Shown: piece after piece, positions 34,704 through 41,868 of the stretch
Layout: every line of letters starts with the position of its first letter
Position numbering within the stretch: the stretch's first letter is position 1
Position numbers and translations under genes: made by a program
Notes under the pieces: generated by a model
What the model was told of the DNA's origin: nothing
The model's database searches: none
Seen by the model: only the letters and a program-made list of their open reading frames with translations
NCBI GenBank assembly: GCA_963756605.1
Contig: CAVWOT010000024.1
Coordinates: 62,001-126,000, forward strand
Reading direction: 5' to 3'
DNA length: 64,000 bases
Origin: Bog-159 sp963756605
Lineage (GTDB): Bacteria; Acidobacteriota; Terriglobia; Bryobacterales; Bryobacteraceae

Positions 34704-36428
34704 TCAGAACAGAAAATAGCGTTGCGTCATGGGCAGAGTCCCAGCCGGTTCGCAGGTTAATAACTCGCCGTCGGCGCGCACCTCGTAAGTCTCGGGATCC
34801 ACTTCAAGGCGCGGCGTTGCGGAATTGTGCACCATATTCGCCTTGCCTATAGTGCGGCAGTTTCCTACGGCAACCAGCCGCTTGCGGAGTTGCAGGCAGT
34901 CGAGCGCGCCGGAAGATAGCGCCGCGCGGGATGTGAACGTCAGACTGGTAGCGGCGGTCGCGCCGCCGAACGATCCGAACATCGGCCTGTAAAACACCGG
35001 CTGCGGAGTCGGGATGGAAGCGTTGGCATCACCCATAAGGCTCCAGGCGATGAAGCCGCCCTTGACCACCATCTCCGGTTTTACGCCGAAGAACGCCGGC
35101 CGCCACAGCACCAGGTCCGCCAGCTTTCCAGGTTCGATGGAACCGATGTGCTCCGCCATGCCGTGGGTGATCGCGGGATTGATAGTGTACTTGGCGACGT
35201 AGCGTTTGACGCGGGCATTGTCGCTGCGCGCAGAATCGCCCGCCAAAGGCCCGCGCTGCACCTTCATCTTATGCGCAGTCTGCCAGCAGCGCGTGACCAC
35301 CTCGCCGATGCGTCCCATGGCTTGCGAGTCGCTCGAGATCATGCTGAATACGCCCAGATCGTGCAGGATATCTTCGGCGGCGATGGTCTCCGGGCGAATG
35401 CGGCTCTCGGCGAATGCCACGTCTTCCGGCACCTGCGGATTCAGATGATGGCACACCATCAGCATGTCCAGGTGCTCGGCGATGGTGTTCACGGTGTAAG
35501 GCCGCGTGGGGTTGGTGGAGGACGGCAGCACGTTCGGATGCGCCGCGATGCGGATGATATCCGGCGCATGCCCGCCGCCGGCCCCCTCCGTGTGATAGGT
35601 ATGGATAGCGCGCCCGGCGATAGCCGCGATGGTATCTTCCACGTAGCCGGCTTCGTTGATGGTGTCGGTGTGGATGGCCACCTGAACGTCGTAACGGTCG
35701 GCGACCGCCAGGCAGGTATCGATGGCGGCCGGAGTGGTCCCCCAATCTTCATGCAGCTTCAAACCACACGCGCCGGCCTCGATCTGTTCGTCGAGCGGCG
35801 CGGGCCGCGCGGCGTTGCCTTTGCCCAGAAAGCCGAAGTTCATGGGCCAGGCTTCGGCCGCCTGCAGCATGCGCGCCAGGTTCCATTTGCCGGGTGTGCA
35901 GGTTGTTGCGTTGGTGCCGGTGGCGGGGCCGGTGCCGCCGCCGATCATGGTGGTGGTGCCGCCCGAAAGCGCTTCGTACACCTGTTGCGGCGAGATGAAA
36001 TGAATGTGACTATCGATGGCGCCGGCGGTGACAATCAGGTTCTCACCGGCGATCACTTCGGTAGCGGCGCCCACCACCAATTCCGGATCGACGCCCGCCA
36101 TGGTATCCGGATTGCCGGCTTTACCCACTTTCACGATGCGCCCGTCGCGAATGCCGATATCGCCTTTGACAATTCCCCAGTGATCGATGATGAGGGCGTT
36201 GGTAATGACGAGATCGAGAGCGCCGGGCGCCGATTCGCGGATCGCGCCGGAGCTTTGTCCCATGCCGTCGCGAATCACTTTGCCGCCGCCGAAGGTGATT
36301 TCGTCGCCGTATGTGGTATAGTCGCGCTCCACTTCGACGATCAGTTCGCTATCGGCCAGACGCACGCGATCGCCCGTGGTCGGCCCGTAGAGATCCGCGT
36401 AGGTGCGGCGTGGAATGCGCACGCTCAC
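34704..36428 (-). CDS. ureC: Urease alpha subunit
   Basis: 574 residues, normal length. Begins SVRIPRRTYADLYGPTTGDRVRLAD. Nickel and catalytic features: IDSHIHFISPQQ (His-x-His), ACGLKLHEDWG with the carbamylated Lys, AIHTDTINEAG, HTYHTEGAGGGHAPDI, the mobile-flap His in LMVCHHLN, and MISSDSQAMGR with the Asp. All look intact. Cytoplasmic; hydrolyses urea to ammonia and carbamate. Start overlaps the ureB stop (4 bp). Confidence 0.97.
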   Translation of the reverse strand: MSVRIPRRTYADLYGPTTGDRVRLADSELIVEVERDYTTYGDEITFGGGKVIRDGMGQSSGAIRESAPGALDLVITNALIIDHWGIVKGDIGIRDGRIVKVGKAGNPDTMAGVDPELVVGAATEVIAGENLIVTAGAIDSHIHFISPQQVYEALSGGTTTMIGGGTGPATGTNATTCTPGKWNLARMLQAAEAWPMNFGFLGKGNAARPAPLDEQIEAGACGLKLHEDWGTTPAAIDTCLAVADRYDVQVAIHTDTINEAGYVEDTIAAIAGRAIHTYHTEGAGGGHAPDIIRIAAHPNVLPSSTNPTRPYTVNTIAEHLDMLMVCHHLNPQVPEDVAFAESRIRPETIAAEDILHDLGVFSMISSDSQAMGRIGEVVTRCWQTAHKMKVQRGPLAGDSARSDNARVKRYVAKYTINPAITHGMAEHIGSIEPGKLADLVLWRPAFFGVKPEMVVKGGFIAWSLMGDANASIPTPQPVFYRPMFGSFGGATAATSLTFTSRAALSSGALDCLQLRKRLVAVGNCRTIGKANMVHNSATPRLEVDPETYEVRADGELLTCEPAGTLPMTQRYFLF

Positions 36429-36751
36429 GGCTTCACCTGCAGCCCGCCGTTGACTTTGGCGTTATGGCCAAACACTGCGCGGGCGCCGGCATAATCGACC
36501 AGTTCCACGGTCTTGCTTTCTCCCGGCTCGAAACGCACGGAAGTTCCCGCGGGGATATCCAGATGCATGCCGTAGGCGGCGTCGCGGTCGAAATCGAGCG
36601 CGCGGTTGACTTCGTAAAAATGATAATGGCTGCCTACTTGAATGGGCCGGTCTCCGGTGTGCCGGACTAGCACGCGCGCGCCGTTGCGGCCGGCATTGGC
36701 CACGATCTCGCCGTCTTCCAGAAAATATTCGCCCGGCTGCATAGCGCTCAT
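36425..36751 (-). CDS. ureB: Urease beta subunit
   Basis: 108 residues: MQPGEYFLEDGEIVANAGRN, VRHTGDRPIQVGSHYHFYEVN, ALDFDRDAAYGMHLDIPAGT and FEPGESKTVELVDYAG, the standard UreB sequence. A second Met three codons in (MQPGEYF) is an equally good start. Overlaps ureA and ureC by 4 bp. Confidence 0.96.
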   Translation of the reverse strand: MSAMQPGEYFLEDGEIVANAGRNGARVLVRHTGDRPIQVGSHYHFYEVNRALDFDRDAAYGMHLDIPAGTSVRFEPGESKTVELVDYAGARAVFGHNAKVNGGLQVKP

Positions 36752-37050
36752 CGGATGGGATCGTGCACGGTAACCAGTTTGGTGCCGTCCGGGAAAGTGG
36801 CTTCTACCTGGACCTCGTGGATCATTTCGGCCACGCCGGGCATCACGTCGTCGAGCTTCAGAATATCGCCGCCGAGCGACATGATATCGCTCACCGATTT
36901 GCCGTCGCGCGCGGCTTCCAGAATCTCGGCCGAAAGAATGGCGACGGCTTCCGGATAATTCAGCTTCAGTCCGCGCGCCTGGCGCTTGCGCGCTAATTCC
37001 GACGCGCTGAAGATCATGAGCTTGTCGATCTCTCGTGGTGTAAGCTGCAT
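36748..37050 (-). CDS. ureA: Urease gamma subunit
   Basis: 100 residues: MQLTPREIDKLMIFSASELA, RKRQARGLKLNYPEAVAIL and VEATFPDGTKLVTVHDPIR, complete and typical. The start at 37050 gives the canonical N-terminus; upstream in-frame sequence is not UreA and overlaps ureD. Confidence 0.96.
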   Translation of the reverse strand: MQLTPREIDKLMIFSASELARKRQARGLKLNYPEAVAILSAEILEAARDGKSVSDIMSLGGDILKLDDVMPGVAEMIHEVQVEATFPDGTKLVTVHDPIR

Positions 37051-37063
37051 GCGATGTCCTGCG

Positions 37064-37921
37064 CTAATAGACTTTGCGGGGCAGCGAGGCCGGCTCTCCG
37101 GTGAGCAGCAACCTGGCCGCCCGCCAGAATTCGCGTAAGCCCTGGGTGAGGGCCGCGCCCGACGCAGCCATGCCGCGGACCACCACACCATCACGGACCA
37201 GCGAACTGATCCCCCATATTACTCTATCCGTCGATTCCGTGCACGGGCGGGCAGTGGACTCGATTTGCGCGGCGAGTTGCTCTTCCAGGCGCTGCCACGT
37301 GGCTGCCGGTTCCCCCGCGCGGCACACGTATAAAGCACCCAAATATCGGTACGATCCCAGGCGCACTGGGGATGCCAGGGGGCGCAACTGCGGATCGAGG
37401 AGCATACGCTCGATGGCAATGGGAACGCCGCCGGCGCGAATTGCGATTTCGAGATGCAATTGCTCGAAGGCGAAGACTTCGCCGGAGGCTTCGCGTCCCG
37501 GCGCCAGCACTTCCCACCAGAAGAGCGCGGCTCCCGGCGCCAGATTCACGGTGGCCGATTGGGTGAAGCGGCAGCCGCGGTATGGGATCAAGGCGTCCGG
37601 CAAGAGCTCGAGCAGGCTATTTTCCGCCAGGTTGAAGTGCGCGGCGCTCTGCGCTGGCGCGTCGTCAGTGCGCGGGCGATAAACGCGCGTGGCGCCCGTG
37701 GTGGTTAATTGCACGCGAGCGCCTGGGGATAGGTCCACTTGCAGTTCGAGCCGGTCGCCGCCCAGCACGCCGCCGGAGGTGTTATGCAGATGCACCAGCG
37801 CCTGGCGCACGCCACTGGGGAATGCGCGCAAGACTCGCCACGGCGGCTCCTGCCGGCGGATGTGCAAAACAGTTCCGCTGGTTGATGTTTTTTCGAATGC
37901 CAGGTCGAGGCGGCCGTGCAC
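37064..37921 (-). CDS. ureD: Urease accessory protein UreD (UreH)
   Basis: 285 residues: MHGRLDLAFEKTSTSGTVL, FPSGVRQALVHLHNTSGGVL, GGDRLELQVDLSPGARVQLT and TGATRVYRP are signature UreD stretches. With UreF and UreG it forms the nickel-insertion scaffold on apo-urease. 13 bp upstream of ureA. Confidence 0.94.
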   Translation of the reverse strand: MHGRLDLAFEKTSTSGTVLHIRRQEPPWRVLRAFPSGVRQALVHLHNTSGGVLGGDRLELQVDLSPGARVQLTTTGATRVYRPRTDDAPAQSAAHFNLAENSLLELLPDALIPYRGCRFTQSATVNLAPGAALFWWEVLAPGREASGEVFAFEQLHLEIAIRAGGVPIAIERMLLDPQLRPLASPVRLGSYRYLGALYVCRAGEPAATWQRLEEQLAAQIESTARPCTESTDRVIWGISSLVRDGVVVRGMAASGAALTQGLREFWRAARLLLTGEPASLPRKVY

Positions 37922-37927
37922 GTATCC

Positions 37928-38629
37928 TCAGGAAACAAACAAACGCGTGGATAGCCACGGATGCCGCATGGAGGCGATTTCGATGGCGGGCGCGAAGCAT
38001 CCAACGGTTGGGAGCGGGGCGGCGGCGGCCCGATCCACGGCTGACAGGATCGCCGGTTTGAGATTCCAGAGCACGCGGCTCGACTGGCGTTGGCCCAGCG
38101 GCAGCAGTTTTTGGCAGGCGGCGATCAGACCCGCTACCGATTGATGCAGATAGGCCGCCGCCGTGATTTCGGGATCTATATTTAGGGCTTCCCCAGTGGC
38201 GCCAAACGCCACCGCCAGGTGACAATCGCCGGTGTTGTTTGCGAACTGGGCCAGGCGCGGATCGCCGGTCAAGGCGGTAGCCAGGTCCAGAAAGCGGCGT
38301 CCCAGTACGGCGCCGGCATGCCGGCTTTCGCGCGCCGGCTTCATCGCAGCTATAGTCCTGTTTAGATCGACCCACGCCTCGATATCGCGAGTCTGAGCGA
38401 TCGCGGCGGCCTGCAGGCACCAGGCTGCCTCTAATGTTCCAACCTCCTCCATCCATCCGCGCAGAAACTCTGCCAATTGTTGGGTATCGAGCGATCCCTC
38501 GGCGGTCAGCGTCTCAATGCCGAAGGAGTGAGCGGCCCCGCCGATGGGCAGCGCGCTATCGGCCAGTTGCAGCAGGCGGATGAAGCCAAGCGGATCGCCG
38601 AACATGGATGGAACCAGTCTACACCTCAA
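37928..38629 (-). CDS. ureF: Urease accessory protein UreF
   Basis: 233 residues: GFIRLLQLADSALPIGGAAH, SFGIETLTAEGSL and REARHAGAVLGRRFLDLA-like helices match UreF, the UreG-activating scaffold. First gene of the operon, 6 bp before ureD and divergent from the PerR-like gene. No guanidine riboswitch was recognised in the 117-bp upstream gap. Confidence 0.9.
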   Translation of the reverse strand: MRCRLVPSMFGDPLGFIRLLQLADSALPIGGAAHSFGIETLTAEGSLDTQQLAEFLRGWMEEVGTLEAAWCLQAAAIAQTRDIEAWVDLNRTIAAMKPARESRHAGAVLGRRFLDLATALTGDPRLAQFANNTGDCHLAVAFGATGEALNIDPEITAAAYLHQSVAGLIAACQKLLPLGQRQSSRVLWNLKPAILSAVDRAAAAPLPTVGCFAPAIEIASMRHPWLSTRLFVS

Positions 38630-38708
38630 ACCACCGCGGCTTCGATGAGGATACTCAATACGGCGCCCGCCAGTCTTCTGCGCACGGCTGCAACTAAAAG
38701 CATGAGTC

Positions 38709-38735
38709 TTGACAAAATATCATATTAGATATAGT
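38709..38735 (+). promoter_or_regulatory. Promoter with palindromic operator for the PerR-like gene
   Basis: TTGACA (38709-38714) and TATAGT (38730-38735), spacing 15. Between them lies a perfect inverted repeat ATATC-ATATTA-GATAT (38717-38732) that would occlude the promoter when bound, compatible with Fur/PerR-type operators. The start codon is only ~12 bases past the likely -10, so the leader is very short and no ribosome site is visible. Confidence 0.6.
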
Positions 38736-38746
38736 CTAAACCTTTA

Positions 38747-39172
38747 ATGGAAGCCGATGGGATTAAGCGGTCCTTGGAAGCCAGCGGGCTGCGGTGCACT
38801 CCACAGCGCTACGCCGTGATGGCATTCTTGATGGAACACAACCGGCATCCCACAGCCGCGGAAATCTTCGAAGCCGTGAATCGCGTGGATCCGCGCTCTT
38901 CCAGGGCCACGACTTATAACAATCTGCGGGACTTGGTGCAGGCGGGTTTGGTGCGTGAAGTGGCCGTCGAGGGCCGCGGTGCGCGATTCGATGCGAAAGG
39001 CGTGCAGCATCATCACTTCATTTGCGACCGCTGCGGCAATGTTGAGGACATTGAGTGGTACGACGTGCCCAAGCCTGCCTCGGGCTCCCTCGGTAAGCGG
39101 ATTGTTCGCGAATGCGAACTCATTTTTCGTGGGCTCTGCACGAAGTGCGCCCGGCGGCGCTCTTCCGGCTAA
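38747..39172 (+). CDS. Fur-family transcriptional regulator, PerR-like
   Basis: 141 residues. N-terminal winged helix (CTPQRYAVMAFLMEHNRHPT, FEAVNRVDPRSSRATTYNNL), then the HHHFICDRCG metal/zinc site with a CxxC and a second CxxC in GLCTKC at the C-terminus. Placement directly upstream of katG supports a peroxide-responsive PerR role rather than iron-responsive Fur. An inverted repeat in its own promoter suggests autoregulation. Confidence 0.88.
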   Translation: MEADGIKRSLEASGLRCTPQRYAVMAFLMEHNRHPTAAEIFEAVNRVDPRSSRATTYNNLRDLVQAGLVREVAVEGRGARFDAKGVQHHHFICDRCGNVEDIEWYDVPKPASGSLGKRIVRECELIFRGLCTKCARRRSSG

Positions 39173-39241
39173 CCAGGAGGGTTTCGGAGTGCGTAACAGT
39201 TTTTTTGATTAATTCGATGGAAGACGAAGGAAGATGAATAT

Positions 39242-41506
39242 ATGGAAAAGGAAAAACAATTCACCACCGCAGTGGGGGAGCCTGTCCCCGATCATCAGGA
39301 GCGAAACGGGTCAACCGAATCCAAGTGCCCGGTATCGGGCGGCGCTCGCAGACACACCGTGGCGGGAGCCCCGGCGAATGCAGGCTGGTGGCCGAACCAG
39401 CTGAACCTGAAGATCCTGCACCAGCACTCCCCGCTGTCCAATCCTATGGACAAGGAGTTCAATTATGCTGAAGAATTCAAGAGCCTCGACCTGGATGCCG
39501 TGATCCAGGACCTGCATGCCGCGATGACCACATCGCAGGACTGGTGGCCCGCGGACTACGGCCACTATGGGCCGTTCTTCATCCGTATGGCGTGGCATAG
39601 CGCAGGCTCGTACCGTATCTCCGATGGCCGCGGCGGCGCGGGTTCCGGAGGACAGCGATTTGCGCCCCTCAACAGTTGGCCGGACAACGTGAGCCTCGAT
39701 AAGGCGCGCCGCTTGCTCTGGCCGATCAAGCAGAAGTATGGCCGGAAAATCTCGTGGGCCGACCTTATGATTCTGGCCGGTAACGTCGCATTGGAGTCGA
39801 TGGGGTTCAAGACCTTCGGTTTCGGCGGCGGACGCGAGGATGTCTGGGAGCCCCTGGAGGATATTTACTGGGGGCCTGAGGGCAAGTGGCTGGCGGACGA
39901 GCGCTACAGCGGCGATCGTGAGCTGGAGAATCCCCTGGCCGCTGTTCAGATGGGCCTGATTTACGTGAATCCGGAAGGGCCCAATGGAAAACCGGACCCA
40001 GTCGCCGCGGTACGCGATATTCGGGAGACCTTCGCCCGCATGGCGATGAACGACGAGGAGACGGTGGCCCTCATCGCCGGCGGACACACGTTCGGCAAAG
40101 CCCATGGCGCTGCCGAACCGGACAAGTATGTAGGTCCCGAACCCGAGGGCGCTGCCATCGAAGAGCAGGGCTTCGGCTGGAAGAACACCTTTGGCAGCGG
40201 CAAAGGCGTCGACACGATCTCCAGCGGGTTGGAGGGTGCATGGACCACCAACCCCGTGAAGTGGGACAACAACTACTTCGACAACCTGTTCGGCTATGAG
40301 TGGGAACTCACCAAGAGTCCCGCCGGCGCTCAACAATGGACGCCCAAGAACGGATCCGCGGCGGGCACCGTGCCGGATGCGCATGATCCGTCGAAGAAGC
40401 ACGCCCCCATGATGTTCACCACGGACCTCGCACTGAAGGTGGACCCCAGCTACGCGAAGATTTCGAAGCATTTCCAACAGAACCCCAAGGAGTTCGCGGA
40501 CGCGTTCGCCAAGGCTTGGTTCAAGCTGACCCACCGCGACATGGGGCCGCTGTCCCGTTATCTTGGCCCGCTCGTTCCGGCGCAGCCGCTGCTGTGGCAG
40601 GATCCCATTCCGGCAGTGGATCATGAACTGATCGGCGAACGCGACATTGCGGCCTTGAAGGCCAAGATCCTCGCATCCGGACTTTCCATCTCACAACTGG
40701 TCACCACGGCTTGGGCGTCGGCGGCAACCTTCCGCGGCGGTGACATGCGCGGCGGGGCTAACGGGGCGCGCATCCGCCTCGCGCCACAGAAGGATTGGGA
40801 ACCGAATCAACCGGCCGAATTGGCTAAGGTCCTTCAGAAACTGGAGGCGATCCAGAAGGATTTCAACAGCTCGCAATCCGGCGGGAAGAAGGTCTCCCTT
40901 GCCGACCTGCTCGTTCTGGGCGGCTGCGCAGCCGTCGAGGAAGCTGCGAAAAAGGCTGGCCACTCTGTGAAGGTTCCCTTCTCGCCCGGGCGCATGGACG
41001 CTTCGCAGGAACAGACCGATGCGCACTCCTTCGCGCCGCTCGAGCCGATCGCTGACGGGTTCCGCAACTACCTCCGGAACGGACACCAAAGACCGGCGGA
41101 GGAGTTGCTGGTGGACCGGGCGCAGTTGCTGACGCTGACTGCCCCCGAGATGACAGTTCTGGTCGGCGGCATGCGCGCCCTGAACGCTAACTTCGGGCAG
41201 TCCAAACACGGCGTCTTCACCAACCGGCCCGAGACGCTGACTAATGATTTCTTCGTCAACCTGCTCGACATGAATACGAAGTGGCAGGCCTCCCCTACAT
41301 CCGAAGGCGTGTATGAGGGGCGCGATCGCGCGACGGGCCAAATCAAGTGGACCGGCACCCGTGTCGACCTGATCTTCGGTTCTCACTCCCAGCTCCGGGC
41401 AATCGCGGAGGTCTATGCATCTGACGACTCGAAGGAGGCGTTTGTGAAGGACTTCGTGGCTGCGTGGAACAAGGTGATGGATCTTGATCGCTACGACCTT
41501 GCCTGA
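39242..41506 (+). CDS. katG: Catalase-peroxidase
   Basis: 754 residues, two-domain KatG of normal length. N-terminal active domain: FFIRMAWHSAGSYR with distal Arg, Trp, His; MGLIYVNPEGPNG with Tyr and VALESMGFKTFGFGGG with Met of the Met-Tyr-Trp crosslink; and the proximal heme His in IAGGHTFGKAHG. The C-terminal duplicated domain (VTTAWASAATFRGGDMRGGA) is present. Strong ribosome site GAAGGAAG before the ATG. Probably controlled by the upstream PerR-like gene; 69 bp apart. Detoxifies H2O2. Confidence 0.97.
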   Translation: MEKEKQFTTAVGEPVPDHQERNGSTESKCPVSGGARRHTVAGAPANAGWWPNQLNLKILHQHSPLSNPMDKEFNYAEEFKSLDLDAVIQDLHAAMTTSQDWWPADYGHYGPFFIRMAWHSAGSYRISDGRGGAGSGGQRFAPLNSWPDNVSLDKARRLLWPIKQKYGRKISWADLMILAGNVALESMGFKTFGFGGGREDVWEPLEDIYWGPEGKWLADERYSGDRELENPLAAVQMGLIYVNPEGPNGKPDPVAAVRDIRETFARMAMNDEETVALIAGGHTFGKAHGAAEPDKYVGPEPEGAAIEEQGFGWKNTFGSGKGVDTISSGLEGAWTTNPVKWDNNYFDNLFGYEWELTKSPAGAQQWTPKNGSAAGTVPDAHDPSKKHAPMMFTTDLALKVDPSYAKISKHFQQNPKEFADAFAKAWFKLTHRDMGPLSRYLGPLVPAQPLLWQDPIPAVDHELIGERDIAALKAKILASGLSISQLVTTAWASAATFRGGDMRGGANGARIRLAPQKDWEPNQPAELAKVLQKLEAIQKDFNSSQSGGKKVSLADLLVLGGCAAVEEAAKKAGHSVKVPFSPGRMDASQEQTDAHSFAPLEPIADGFRNYLRNGHQRPAEELLVDRAQLLTLTAPEMTVLVGGMRALNANFGQSKHGVFTNRPETLTNDFFVNLLDMNTKWQASPTSEGVYEGRDRATGQIKWTGTRVDLIFGSHSQLRAIAEVYASDDSKEAFVKDFVAAWNKVMDLDRYDLA

Positions 41507-41868
41507 ACTCGGGGGAGAAGAGAGCTGTCAACTTGGCATTACCCCCCGTTCCCGTTGTTTGGATCGGCAAAAAAACGGAGGTGGCGCTTTTCTTGGCTCG
41601 CGCGGGCCAGATCGCGCCCCCTCTGATTCTGCCAGGGTCTTAATGAATCGCTGAAGTCACCGAGTGGCTCCTGCGCGAACCCACGGATTACCAAACGAAC
41701 CCAACTTATCCTGTATTTTCAACAACATAAAGCAACTTCCGCCGTGCGAAGCTCCGGGCCGGGACCTAACCGCGCCGGGCAAGCCAGCGGCCCGGATGTA
41801 TATAAAAATACTACCGGCTCTTAAAGTCTTATATAATATGGTTTCTGGGAAAAGAGGGGATCTGCTGG
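41507..41868. other. 362-bp intergenic region after katG
   Basis: GC-rich in the first half with no reading frame I can support. The distal 60 bp become AT-rich and hold a probable promoter for the flavoprotein fusion. No strong terminator hairpin was found after katG. Confidence 0.5.
41832..41837 (+). promoter_or_regulatory. Probable -10 box of the flavoprotein-rubrerythrin operon
   Basis: A perfect TATAAT at 41832-41837 in an AT-rich stretch of an otherwise GC-rich region, 32 bp before the ATG at 41869, with AGAGGGGA (41851-41858) as ribosome site. The -35 is weak (TACTAC at 41809-41814). Confidence 0.5.

Noticed and set aside
35148..36494. 448-codon open frame antisense to ureC
   Set aside because: Entirely explained by codon-position GC bias on the strand opposite to an unmistakable UreC.
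38630..38746. Guanidine riboswitch upstream of ureF
   Set aside because: Looked for ykkC-I or short ACGR-loop hairpins because of the guanidine-hydrolase-like gene; the 117-bp gap has only a promoter and operator palindrome for the divergent gene.
39311..40624. 437-codon frame antisense to katG
   Set aside because: KatG covers the same DNA with all catalytic residues; the antisense reading has no family.
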